Of a DNA stretch of 64,000 nucleotides, positions 1-7,565 are shown piece by piece; the first letter of the stretch is position 1; each line of letters starts with the position of its first letter. The notes under the pieces are model-generated. The model was not told the DNA's origin, did not search any database, and saw only the letters and a program-made list of their open reading frames with translations. The DNA is from Hymenobacter cellulosivorans (GTDB lineage Bacteria; Bacteroidota; Bacteroidia; Cytophagales; Hymenobacteraceae): contig NZ_CP095049.1 of the NCBI RefSeq assembly GCF_022919135.1, positions 5,336,501 to 5,400,500 of the forward strand, written 5' to 3'. A program made the position numbers and the translations under genes.

Positions 1-1
1 C

Positions 2-1081
2 CGCCTCAACAACCCCAGCCTCGAAATCCTGGAGCACCGCCTCACGCTCTGGGACGGCGCTGAGGAAGCCGCGAGTTTCGCCTCGGGCATGGCCGCCATC
101 AGCACCACCCTGCTGGCCCTGCTGCAGCCCGGCGACGTGGTACTGCACTCCGAGCCCGTGTACGGCGGCTCCGACTTCTTCCTCAAAAACGTGCTGCGCA
201 AATTCGGCATTGAGGCCCAGGGCTTTTTGCCTACTGCTACGCCCGAGCAGCTCGAAGCCCAGGCCGCGGCTATTGACCCCGGCCGCCTGGCCATGATTTT
301 CGTGGAGACGCCCGCCAACCCCACCAACCACCTCGTGGACCTGGAAGCCTGCGCCACGTTGGCCCGCAAGTATGGCTCGGCGGAAAAGCCCGTGCGCCTC
401 GTGGTGGATAATACCTTCCTGGGCCCCGTGTTTCAGCACCCCCTGAAGCACGGCGCCGACGTGGTCTTGTACTCAGCCACTAAGTTTCTGGGCGGCCACT
501 CTGACCTCATTGCCGGTGCCGCGCTCAGCTCCAAGGCCCTGATGAAGGAAATCAAGGCCATGCGCACGTTTATGGGTACTATGTGCGACCCGAACACCGG
601 CTGGATGCTGATGCGAAGCCTCGAAACCCTGAAGCTGCGCATGGAGCGCGCCGCCACCTCGGCCCAGGTAATTGCCGACTGGCTCCGGGCTCACCCCCTG
701 GTAGCGCGCACCTACTACCTAACCCACCTGGAGCACTGCCCCGTGCAGCAGGACATCTACCAGCGCCACTGCCTCTCACCCGGCTCCATGATTTCCTTCG
801 ATATCCGCGGGGGCGAGGCCGAGGCCTTCCGCTTCCTCAACGCGCTGAAGCTGATCAAGCTGGCCGTGAGTTTGGGCGGTACCGAAAGCCTGGCCGAGCA
901 CCCGGCCACCATGACCCACTCCGACATCACCGTCGCCGACCAGCTCGAAATGGGCATTACTGCCCAAATGATTCGCCTCAGCATCGGCGTGGAAGACCCG
1001 CAGGACCTGATGCTGGACCTAAGCCAGGCCTTCGAGGCCGTGGGCGTGCCGCAGGAAGTGGCAGTGGCCGAACTGGCGTAG
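2..1081 (+). CDS. Cystathionine gamma-synthase / methionine gamma-lyase family PLP enzyme (5' end outside window)
   Basis: The reading frame is open from base 2, so the N-terminus lies upstream of the window. This is a fold-type I PLP enzyme of trans-sulfuration or methionine metabolism. The Schiff-base lysine is in the motif SATKFLGGHSD (Lys codon at 482). The C-terminal half carries SLGGTESLAEHPATMTH, typical of the cystathionine gamma-synthase/gamma-lyase family. The family mixes synthase, beta/gamma-lyase and sulfhydrylase activities, so the substrate cannot be fixed from this fragment. A strong hairpin terminator follows the stop codon. Confidence 0.9.
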   Translation, partial: RLNNPSLEILEHRLTLWDGAEEAASFASGMAAISTTLLALLQPGDVVLHSEPVYGGSDFFLKNVLRKFGIEAQGFLPTATPEQLEAQAAAIDPGRLAMIFVETPANPTNHLVDLEACATLARKYGSAEKPVRLVVDNTFLGPVFQHPLKHGADVVLYSATKFLGGHSDLIAGAALSSKALMKEIKAMRTFMGTMCDPNTGWMLMRSLETLKLRMERAATSAQVIADWLRAHPLVARTYYLTHLEHCPVQQDIYQRHCLSPGSMISFDIRGGEAEAFRFLNALKLIKLAVSLGGTESLAEHPATMTHSDITVADQLEMGITAQMIRLSIGVEDPQDLMLDLSQAFEAVGVPQEVAVAELA

Positions 1082-1110
1082 GGCAACCGCGTAGCCGAGC
1101 ACAACGGCGC

Positions 1111-1163
1111 AGACTGGTTGAGCAGATGGTTGCAGCGGCCATGTGCTCAACCAGTCTATTTTT
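1111..1163 (+). terminator. Rho-independent terminator after the PLP enzyme gene
   Basis: A perfect 14-bp inverted repeat (arms 1111-1124 and 1144-1157, AGACTGGTTGAGCA and its complement) is followed by ATTTTTACTTT. It sits 30 bases after the stop codon of the upstream gene. Confidence 0.75.
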
Positions 1164-1195
1164 ACTTTCAGCTTGACTCCGGGCCTCGGGTAGCC

Positions 1196-1909
1196 ATGGC
1201 TTCACCAAAAGATTTTCGGTTTTATAGTGGCCTGGCCCTGCTTGTGGTCGGCTGGATAGTTTCGCTGAACTACTACGTTCTGCTGTTTGCCGCGCCCGTG
1301 GTGGTGCTGGGCTTAGTGCTCATTTGGCTGTCGGCAAAGTCGCTGGCAACTAAATCCTGGCTGACTGCCGCTCCCCTGCTGCTCTGGCTGCCGGGCGTTT
1401 GGGGCCTGCTGTACTTTGGCAGCCCTCAGGCTAGGCCAGCCACTTTTCTGATTCCGCAAGACTTCCGAGGCCAAATCACGCTGTTCTACAACCAGCCCTG
1501 CGGCGAAACACTCCGCACCGAAAACAACCGGCTTGTTTACCGGATTCCAGCCAGTGGAATTCTGCTGCTGCAAGCGCCGATGGAAGAAGGCGTCCTCAAC
1601 CGTGAGTACTATTTTGTGGACAGTCAAGGCCGTAAAACCAGCTCGGTACCCCACTTTATTCAGCAAGATTTTAATGAGGACTACACGCTGGAAAAGAACC
1701 CGCACGAGCCGCCCCGGCATGTAGTGGGTCTCTTCATGACCGGTAGCGGCAGTGGCAGCACAACGAAAATCAGCCGCTACGACTTTGAGACGCTACACGT
1801 GATGAGCTACGATAGTTTACGCCGCCGCGAAAATGAGCTAGCCGATACCCTAGTTGACAGCTTACTGATTCCCTGCACTAGCAAAGTGCCTGCTAGCCTG
1901 CCTTATTAA
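1196..1909 (+). CDS. Hypothetical membrane-anchored protein
   Basis: A 237-residue protein starting at the ATG at 1196. An earlier in-frame start at 1118 would fall inside the terminator hairpin, so it is rejected. Residues about 8-55 form two closely spaced hydrophobic segments and a third lies near 65-80. The rest (about 85-237) is soluble, with no cysteine pattern or catalytic motif I recognise. The layout suggests a small integral membrane protein with a large exposed C-terminal domain. It is a single gene flanked by terminators. Function unknown. Confidence 0.7.
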   Translation: MASPKDFRFYSGLALLVVGWIVSLNYYVLLFAAPVVVLGLVLIWLSAKSLATKSWLTAAPLLLWLPGVWGLLYFGSPQARPATFLIPQDFRGQITLFYNQPCGETLRTENNRLVYRIPASGILLLQAPMEEGVLNREYYFVDSQGRKTSSVPHFIQQDFNEDYTLEKNPHEPPRHVVGLFMTGSGSGSTTKISRYDFETLHVMSYDSLRRRENELADTLVDSLLIPCTSKVPASLPY

Positions 1910-1932
1910 GCCAACCGTCTATTGGCTGCGCT

Positions 1933-1969
1933 AAAAGCTCGCCGCTGTCCGTCAGTGGCGGGCTTTTTT
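1933..1969 (+). terminator. Terminator after the membrane protein gene
   Basis: AAAAGCTCGCCGCTG pairs with CAGTGGCGGGCTTTTTT, with two G-U pairs and a short loop, and ends in a T-run. It begins 24 bases past the stop codon. Confidence 0.7.
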
Positions 1970-2024
1970 GCTTGCAATTCCTGGAATAAGTGGCTTTCTT
2001 TCAAAAATATCCACTCTGCTTTAT

Positions 2025-2951
2025 ATGGAAGCCACCTCTACCTTCGCTATCGACCTAGCCCTAGCCCAACCCGAGCACGGGACAGCGGCGGGCCATGCCT
2101 CCGGGCACGGCCCCACCACCTGCCTCAACTGCGGCACGCTGGTGCCCGAGCGGTTCTGCGGGCACTGCGGGCAGGATGCCCACCACACCCACCGCCTCAA
2201 CCTGGCCCACATGCTGCACGAGATTCCGCACAGCATCTGGCACGTGGATAAGGGCATTCAGCACTCCCTTTGGAACATTCTGCGCCGCCCCGGCACTACT
2301 ATCCGCAGCTACCTGGCCGGGCAGCGTAAGTACCACTTCCCGCCCCTGTCCTTGCTGCTAATTGTAACCGGGGCCTACGCCTTTATTTCCGCCGTGCTGC
2401 ACATCGACATCATGCCGCCCCGCGACCCGGCTATGCCCGAGGCCGTGTGGCAGACGCAAAAGATGGCCACCGACCTTCTGGCCAAATATATGAGCTGGTA
2501 CTACGTGGCGCTGGTGCCCATCATTGCCGCCTTTGCCCGCCTGTTTCTGCGCCGCGGCGGCTACAACTACGCCGAGTGCCTGGTGATCGTGGCCTTCATC
2601 ACGGCCATTTGCAATTTCCTGACGTTGCTCGCCCTGCCCCTGACGTATTTTTTCTCCGGCACTCCCCAGATTCAACAAGTGGGCGCCGTCGTATCGGCCG
2701 TAAGCATAGGCTACGCCACCTGGGCTTACAGCTCCATGCTGGCTCACACCGGCCTTAGCCTGGCTGGCCGGCTGCTGCGAGGCTTCTTTCCCTTCGTACT
2801 GGGCATCATCCTCCCGTCCCTGCTGGCCGTAGCAATTGGGGTGGCACTCAACTGGGATACCATCAAAAAGAGTATGCAGGAACAGCAGCGGCTTCAGCAG
2901 CAGGCCAAGTCAATGCCCGCGCCGGCCCGCCTAGCGGCCCCCGCTCACTAA
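2025..2951 (+). CDS. DUF3667 family membrane protein with N-terminal zinc ribbon
   Basis: A 308-residue protein. The ATG at 2025 is preferred over an in-frame TTG at 1968 that overlaps the preceding terminator. Near residues 27-48 a four-cysteine zinc-ribbon pattern is visible (CLNCG followed by CGHCGQ), the hallmark of the DUF3667 family common in Bacteroidota. Several hydrophobic segments follow (about residues 95-115, 150-170, 180-215, 220-245 and 255-280). The tail is Gln/Ala/Pro-rich. Its function is unknown; the family is predicted to sit in the inner membrane. It appears monocistronic. Confidence 0.85.
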   Translation: MEATSTFAIDLALAQPEHGTAAGHASGHGPTTCLNCGTLVPERFCGHCGQDAHHTHRLNLAHMLHEIPHSIWHVDKGIQHSLWNILRRPGTTIRSYLAGQRKYHFPPLSLLLIVTGAYAFISAVLHIDIMPPRDPAMPEAVWQTQKMATDLLAKYMSWYYVALVPIIAAFARLFLRRGGYNYAECLVIVAFITAICNFLTLLALPLTYFFSGTPQIQQVGAVVSAVSIGYATWAYSSMLAHTGLSLAGRLLRGFFPFVLGIILPSLLAVAIGVALNWDTIKKSMQEQQRLQQQAKSMPAPARLAAPAH

Positions 2952-2978
2952 GGATATACCGCCGAATCAACCAACCAC

Positions 2979-3013
2979 CACATCCCGCCGCTGATGCTCA
3001 GCGGCGGGATGTG
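2979..3013. terminator. Strong hairpin, probable terminator
   Basis: A perfect 16-bp inverted repeat (2979-2994 and 2998-3013) built on CATCCCGCCGCTGA sits about 30 bases after the DUF3667 stop. A T-run is weak on this strand, so it may act as an RNA-stabilising hairpin rather than a classical terminator. Confidence 0.6.
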
Positions 3014-3084
3014 TGTTAATAAGCGTGAGTTATTTGCTCTGGTAAGCAGCTTGTATTCCTTGCCTGATCTGGTGGCTATTACCC

Positions 3085-3135
3085 TAAACAATTCTGGCCT
3101 AAACAATTTCAAAATGTTTAGGCCAGAATTGTTTA
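3085..3135. promoter_or_regulatory. 21-bp perfect inverted repeat upstream of an HTH regulator
   Basis: Arms 3085-3105 and 3115-3135 (TAAACAATTCTGGCCTAAACA and its exact complement) are separated by nine A/T-rich bases. The element ends 30 bases before the start codon of the HTH gene at 3166. The position fits an operator for autoregulation. A 5'-UTR hairpin is the alternative. It is unusually AT-rich for this region. Confidence 0.55.
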
Positions 3136-3165
3136 GCTTCCTCACCGCAGTTAAAAACTACCCCT

Positions 3166-3723
3166 ATGGATACTCGTGCATTACGCGCCCACTTTGGGCT
3201 TAGCCAGGATATGCTGGCCGACTGGCTGGGCGTGGCCCGGTCGAGTTTGGCCCTGACGGAGCGGGGCTACCAATTCACTACCTCGTCGCGGGGGGCGCAG
3301 CAGGTGCGCCTGGAGCTGGCAGCTCAGGGCCTCGTGTACGATGGGGAGGGCGGCACTTTCCCGGCCCCGCCACCGCTGCCTGAGCCCGAACCCAACGAGG
3401 ACAAGCTGCGGTACCGCCTGCGCGTGTGCCAGTTCAGTATTCAAGGCCTGGAGCTGGAGCTCGAAATCCTACGCCGCCGGGCCGACCCACTCAAGGCGCG
3501 GCTGGTGGCCGTGCCGGCCCTGCGGGCCTACCCGGGCCCCGTCGACAATGTGGAAGACGACCAGGACTGGATTACCCTCTTTGAACTGCAAGCCCGCAAG
3601 CAGCTGCGCACCACCTGCGGGGCTACGACCAAACGGCTGCTGGAAGCCCGCCTGGCGGGGTTGCGGTGCGAAGCCGAGATGTTGGCGGCGGAGCTGGAGC
3701 CTGACACAGCTTCTGCCTCTTAA
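3166..3723 (+). CDS. Helix-turn-helix (XRE-like) DNA-binding protein
   Basis: A 185-residue protein whose first 45 residues read as an XRE-like helix-turn-helix (LRAHFGLSQDMLADWLGV, then a recognition helix near ARSSLALTERG). The remainder, about 60-185, is charged and predicted helical, probably for oligomerisation, with no enzymatic motif seen. It lies directly downstream of a long perfect inverted repeat, so negative autoregulation is a reasonable inference. It may act as an accessory-region regulator. The target genes are not apparent. Confidence 0.7.
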   Translation: MDTRALRAHFGLSQDMLADWLGVARSSLALTERGYQFTTSSRGAQQVRLELAAQGLVYDGEGGTFPAPPPLPEPEPNEDKLRYRLRVCQFSIQGLELELEILRRRADPLKARLVAVPALRAYPGPVDNVEDDQDWITLFELQARKQLRTTCGATTKRLLEARLAGLRCEAEMLAAELEPDTASAS

Positions 3724-3793
3724 TGCGTCGTGCATCCTTGTGGCTGGGCCGAGTGATTCGTAGGAGTAGCTGTTTTTTCAGTTTTTGACCCGC

Positions 3794-4219
3794 ATGGAAC
3801 TGCATCATAAAATAGAGAACCTGGTTTTGGGTGCACCTTGGCTTCTGGAGCGCAAAAATCAATATGCTGCCTTCTGTAGTATTGAGGCCGATTTTGAGTT
3901 TTGGATTGATGCTGAACAGGTCTTCCAAGAGCCACATTGGAATATTGGTGAGTTGGCGGTACAACTAGCGGAGTGGCATAGGTCAGGGCTACAAGGCGAC
4001 TTCCACTATCAGTGTATGGATGCGGAAGAACAAGATTTGTTCACCTTCAGGCATGAGGGGGCTGGTTTTCAGTTTTTCTCTGAGTGGGCTTCGAACAACA
4101 CGTTCAACGCCTTGACCCGCGAGGCACTAATTGCTTTTATTATTCGGTACAGGAATGACGTCATACATCGAATCGAGAGTGATTTGAAATATACTACCCG
4201 TTTGTACCTAGGCCAATAA
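3794..4219 (+). CDS. Hypothetical small acidic protein, AT-richer than its neighbours
   Basis: A 141-residue soluble protein from the ATG at 3794; a TTG three codons earlier is possible. It has no signal peptide or membrane segment and is rich in aromatic and acidic residues (for example EADFEFWIDAEQVFQEPHW). Base composition is clearly lower in GC than the flanking genes, suggesting recent acquisition. The size, acidity and context (next to an HTH gene with an operator-like repeat) resemble immunity-type or accessory proteins, but I do not recognise the family. Confidence 0.65.
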   Translation: MELHHKIENLVLGAPWLLERKNQYAAFCSIEADFEFWIDAEQVFQEPHWNIGELAVQLAEWHRSGLQGDFHYQCMDAEEQDLFTFRHEGAGFQFFSEWASNNTFNALTREALIAFIIRYRNDVIHRIESDLKYTTRLYLGQ

Positions 4220-4237
4220 GTACTGTATTTCGACAAG

Positions 4238-4272
4238 AAAAGCCCGCCGCTAATATTTAGCGGCGGGCTTTT
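4238..4272 (+). terminator. Terminator after the small acidic protein gene
   Basis: A perfect 15-bp stem (4238-4252 and 4258-4272) with loop ATATT ends in TTTT. AAAAGCCCGCCGCTA pairs with TAGCGGCGGGCTTTT. It works in both directions on paper. Confidence 0.8.
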
Positions 4273-4376
4273 GTGTATTCAGTCCGGCAAAACGGACATG
4301 CAACTTTTGGCGCGGCCAGAAGCTCCTATTTCGGAGGCAAATAGTGCCCCTATCCGCCACTTTAAGCTACCTGTAT

Positions 4377-5141
4377 ATGCGTACTCTGTACTCCGCGTTT
4401 GTTTTGCTGACTCTTCTCAGCAGCTGTGACTCCGAAACAACTCCGGAGCCCGGCCTGCCCATCACTGGGCGCATTCAGGTGCAGGCCTTGGAAAGCCGCG
4501 GGGTACAAGGCCGCGCCTTGTTTCTGACTTTTCATGATGAAGGCTTATATCCCTGTTCCAACTACGGTCTGATTACTGACTACCAGCGCTCCGGCTCCCA
4601 GCTCAGCTTCGTTTTTAGCGGCGTAGCGGAGCCCACCGGTATCTGCCTGACGGCCACTGGCACGGCCCGCGCCCAGGTCGACATCACCAACTTGCCGCAG
4701 GGCACCTACCCGCTGCGCCTGCAAGTAGGCAGCCGCACCACCACCGGGGTTCTCGAATTGCAGAGCTCTTACGTCCGCCTGCAGACCGATAACCCCAACC
4801 TGGTGCAGGTCACTCAGCCCGAACTACGGCTGATGCCGCCCAACCTCGTGTGGGGCGACGCTACCACGGGTCTGCCGGCCGACCAAGCCTCCGGCGAGGT
4901 GCTGCGCGACTCCCTGCAGCAACTTGGGGCTACCCCCACCACCCTGCCCCCGGGCACTTACACGCGGTTCACCATTGCCGCCAACGGCCTGCTCCAGCCC
5001 CCAGTGGTACCGAATGGGTACCGGGCACTTTTATTCCTGGCAACTTACTCAGGCTCTCCGGAACGCATTCAGGCCTTCGTGCGCCGCAGGAATGCCGCCA
5101 CTCCGGGCCTAAACCTGCACCTGAATACCTCCGCACAATAA
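4377..5141 (+). CDS. Hypothetical lipoprotein
   Basis: A 254-residue protein from the ATG at 4377, chosen because it places a classical lipoprotein signal first: MRTLYSAFVLLTLLSSC, with the lipobox cysteine at about residue 17. An upstream GTG at 4344 is less likely. The mature part is rich in Thr/Pro/Gly and beta-prone, ending near LNLHLNTSAQ, with no catalytic motif. It is probably exported and membrane-anchored. Function unknown. A strong bidirectional terminator follows. Confidence 0.75.
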   Translation: MRTLYSAFVLLTLLSSCDSETTPEPGLPITGRIQVQALESRGVQGRALFLTFHDEGLYPCSNYGLITDYQRSGSQLSFVFSGVAEPTGICLTATGTARAQVDITNLPQGTYPLRLQVGSRTTTGVLELQSSYVRLQTDNPNLVQVTQPELRLMPPNLVWGDATTGLPADQASGEVLRDSLQQLGATPTTLPPGTYTRFTIAANGLLQPPVVPNGYRALLFLATYSGSPERIQAFVRRRNAATPGLNLHLNTSAQ

Positions 5142-5166
5142 ACGCCCGGCGCTACACCGATGGGTT

Positions 5167-5208
5167 AAAACAAGAAAGCCTCCCCATGTGGGGAGGCTTT
5201 CTTGTTTT
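5167..5208. terminator. Bidirectional terminator between the convergent lipoprotein and DHS-like genes
   Basis: A perfect 19-bp stem (5167-5185 and 5190-5208) with a four-base loop. It is flanked by A-runs on the left and T-runs on the right, so it can terminate transcription from both sides. Confidence 0.85.
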
Positions 5209-5223
5209 ATGTTAAGCCGGCAA

Positions 5224-6195
5224 TTACTGGCCCAGCACCATGGCAAACACCAGCGGCGCGACGATGGTAGCGTCCGACTCGATGATGAACTTGGGCGTGT
5301 CCTGGCCCAGCTTGCCCCAGGTGATTTTCTCGTTGGGCACGGCACCGGAGTACGAGCCGTACGAGGTGGTGGAGTCCGAAATCTGGCAGAAATAGCCCCA
5401 CAGCGGCACGCTGGTGCGGCCCAGGTCCTGGTGCAGCATCGGTACCACGCAGATGGGGAAGTCGCCGGCAATGCCGCCGCCAATCTGGAAGAAGCCGACT
5501 TTGCTTTCCTCGGTAGCCTGCTGGGTGTACCAGTCGGCCAGGTAAATCATGTACTCAATGCCCGTGCGCACGGTGTGCACGTTCTGGATGTCGCCGCTGA
5601 TAACGTGGCCAGCGAAGATGTTACCCAGCGTGGAGTCTTCCCAACCGGGGCAGATGATGGGCAGGTTTTTCTCGGCGGCAGCCAGCATCCAGGAGTCCTT
5701 GGGGTCAATCTGGTAGTACTGCTCCAGCTCACCCGACTTCAGGATCTGGTAGAAGAACTCGTGGGGGAAGTACCGCTCCCCGGCTTTGTCGGCCTGCTCC
5801 CAGAACTTCAGAACCGAGTGCTCCAGGCGGCGCATGGCTTCCTCTTCGGGAATACAGGTGTCGGTGACGCGGTTCATGTGGCGCTCGAGCAGAGCCTGCT
5901 CGTCGGCGGCCGTCAGGTCGCGGTAGTTGGGCACCCGCTCGTAGAAGTCGTGGGCTACCAAGTTGAAGATATCCTCTTCCAGGTTGGCACCGGTGCAGCT
6001 GATGATTTGCACCTTGTCCTGGCGAATCAGTTCGGCCAGCTGGATGCCCATTTCGGCGGTGCTCATGGCACCGGCCAGGGTAATCATCATCTTGCCGCCT
6101 TCGGCCAGGTGCTTGTTGTAGCCTTCGGCGGCATCAATCAGGGCAGCGGCGTTGAAGTGGCGGTAGTGGTGCTTGAGGAAGTTCGTTACGTTCAT
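5224..6195 (-). CDS. Deoxyhypusine synthase family protein (probably polyamine-related)
   Basis: A 323-residue protein of the deoxyhypusine/homospermidine synthase fold, which transfers the aminobutyl group of spermidine using NAD+. Visible family features are MITLAGAMSTAEMG near the N-terminus, SCTGANLEEDIFNL, a glycine-rich QIGGGIAGDFPI, and EKITWGK near the C-terminus, where the eukaryotic enzyme has its catalytic lysine. Bacteria lack eIF5A, so the acceptor is probably another amine or an unknown protein; homospermidine synthesis is one possibility. It is transcribed in the same direction as the hslV block, 148 bases after the next gene. Confidence 0.85.
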   Translation of the reverse strand: MNVTNFLKHHYRHFNAAALIDAAEGYNKHLAEGGKMMITLAGAMSTAEMGIQLAELIRQDKVQIISCTGANLEEDIFNLVAHDFYERVPNYRDLTAADEQALLERHMNRVTDTCIPEEEAMRRLEHSVLKFWEQADKAGERYFPHEFFYQILKSGELEQYYQIDPKDSWMLAAAEKNLPIICPGWEDSTLGNIFAGHVISGDIQNVHTVRTGIEYMIYLADWYTQQATEESKVGFFQIGGGIAGDFPICVVPMLHQDLGRTSVPLWGYFCQISDSTTSYGSYSGAVPNEKITWGKLGQDTPKFIIESDATIVAPLVFAMVLGQ

Positions 6196-6343
6196 CGAAA
6201 TCGTGGGTTCTGTATGTAGTGGGTGTGCGGTTTACAATCAAATTACAACCGGGAATCGTTCAATGGCGGGGCGCTATATCGAAGAATCTGAATAGCGTAC
6301 CATTGCGGCTGGGTTGCTCACAAAAAAGGCAGTGTAGGGCGGC

Positions 6344-6844
6344 TTACTGGTCGAAATGCTTTTTCAATAGGGCCGCAGGAATGGTGACATTCCAGGCGTC
6401 GTAGTCCTCGTCCATGCCAGTGGCGTAGAAAACGAAGTCGTCGGTGCGGGGCAGCTTGTCGAATGACAGGCGCGGCATGATGGCGGTTATCGTCTCGTGG
6501 AACTGCTGGATTACCGCTTCGTTGTCGTCCTCGTCTTCGTTCCAAAACACCTCTTCGTAGTCGCTCAGCAACTCTTCGGTGCGCTCCGACTGCGGGGCCT
6601 CGACGTGGTCGGCATACTGGTACCAGGCCGCCGGGTCATTCACGTCAATTTGCTGAGCCAGTCCCTTGTGGGGCAGCACGAGGCTATTGATGGAGCCCTG
6701 CGAATCGAAGTACAGGCAAAACGCCACAATGGGTCCGTCCTCGGGGTACTGGGTCCCGTACGAATCCAGAAACGCCTGGGTATCGGCCCGTACTGATTCG
6801 CCCAAGGCCTGAAAATCAAACTTTTTCTTTTTCGACACGGTCAA
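6344..6844 (-). CDS. Hypothetical protein, possible DUF4303-like
   Basis: A 166-residue acidic soluble protein. No ATG is available near the N-terminus. The start is either the TTG at 6844 or the GTG two codons later (MTVSKKKKFDF). The C-terminal part has an alternating hydrophobic/aromatic pattern (DDFVFYATGMDEDYDAWNV) that vaguely resembles DUF4303 proteins; I am not certain. It follows hslV after 32 bases on the same strand, so co-transcription is likely. Confidence 0.6.
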   Translation of the reverse strand: MTVSKKKKFDFQALGESVRADTQAFLDSYGTQYPEDGPIVAFCLYFDSQGSINSLVLPHKGLAQQIDVNDPAAWYQYADHVEAPQSERTEELLSDYEEVFWNEDEDDNEAVIQQFHETITAIMPRLSFDKLPRTDDFVFYATGMDEDYDAWNVTIPAALLKKHFDQ

Positions 6845-6876
6845 GGCGTTTGGCAGCTCTTAATGAAGATCACCCC

Positions 6877-7413
6877 TTAGCTGGGCTGCTCAATCATCAG
6901 GTTGTGGTTGGTGTAGATGCAGATGTCGGCGGCAATGTGCAGGGCATCTTCCACCATCTGGCGGGCCGTGAGGTGGGGGGCGTGCTTCTTCAGGGCCAGG
7001 GCCGCGGCCTGGGCGTACATAGCCCCCGAGCCGATGGCGGCTACGTCGGAGTCGGGCTCCAGTACGTCGCCGGTGCCGGCAATAATGAGCAGTTCGTCTT
7101 TGTCGGCTACTACCATCATGGCTTCGAGCTTACGCAGGTACTGGTCTTTGCGCCACTCCTTGGCCAGCTCAATGGCGGCCCGGCGCAGCTGTCCGCCGTA
7201 GCCGTTGAGCTTTTCTTCGAACTTGTCGAGCAGCATGAAGGCATCGGCCGTGGAGCCGGCAAAGCCGGTTACCACTTTGCCGTCCTGGAGCTTGCGCACC
7301 TTGCGCACGTTGCTCTTGGCCACGTGCTTATCCATGGTAGCCTGGCCGTCGGCGCCGAGGGCAATTTCGCCGTTGTGGCGGATGCCGAGCACGGTAGTGG
7401 AGCGGATTCTCAT
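6877..7413 (-). CDS. hslV: ATP-dependent protease peptidase subunit HslV
   Basis: A 178-residue Ntn-hydrolase, the peptidase half of the HslUV (ClpQY) cytoplasmic protease. The start ATG at 7413 gives MRIRSTTVLGIRHNG; the catalytic threonine is the first Thr of TTVLG after removal of the leader. Conserved blocks include GADGQAT, GFAGSTADAF, KLEAMMVVAD, AIGSGAMYAQAAA and DICIYTNH. Upstream in-frame starts are rejected because they would precede the catalytic Thr by more than 35 residues. The unfoldase hslU is not in this window. Confidence 0.95.
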   Translation of the reverse strand: MRIRSTTVLGIRHNGEIALGADGQATMDKHVAKSNVRKVRKLQDGKVVTGFAGSTADAFMLLDKFEEKLNGYGGQLRRAAIELAKEWRKDQYLRKLEAMMVVADKDELLIIAGTGDVLEPDSDVAAIGSGAMYAQAAALALKKHAPHLTARQMVEDALHIAADICIYTNHNLMIEQPS

Positions 7414-7429
7414 TGTTGTTGTCGGTTGG

Positions 7430-7565
7430 TGGTCGTCAGTTGTCAGAGTGGTGGATAACAAAGAAGTCAGCCGCTGGCACGCTACGCACCTACGGCTGAC
7501 TCCCAATTCTACGCTAGCAACCAGGCATCAGCTGACAACTAGCAACGAACAACTGACAACTCGTA
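7430..7565. repeat. Short-repeat intergenic region (TGACAACT family)
   Basis: Between hslV and the TonB receptor, motifs of the type TCAGTTGTCAG near 7437 and AACTGACAACT / AACTAGCAACGAAC near 7533-7562 recur in both orientations. The arms could pair imperfectly. Such low-complexity intergenic repeats have no coding potential here. Confidence 0.45.

Noticed and set aside
5188..6219. Plus-strand open frame over the DHS-like gene
   Set aside because: The minus-strand DHS-like protein has family motifs; the plus-strand frame has none.
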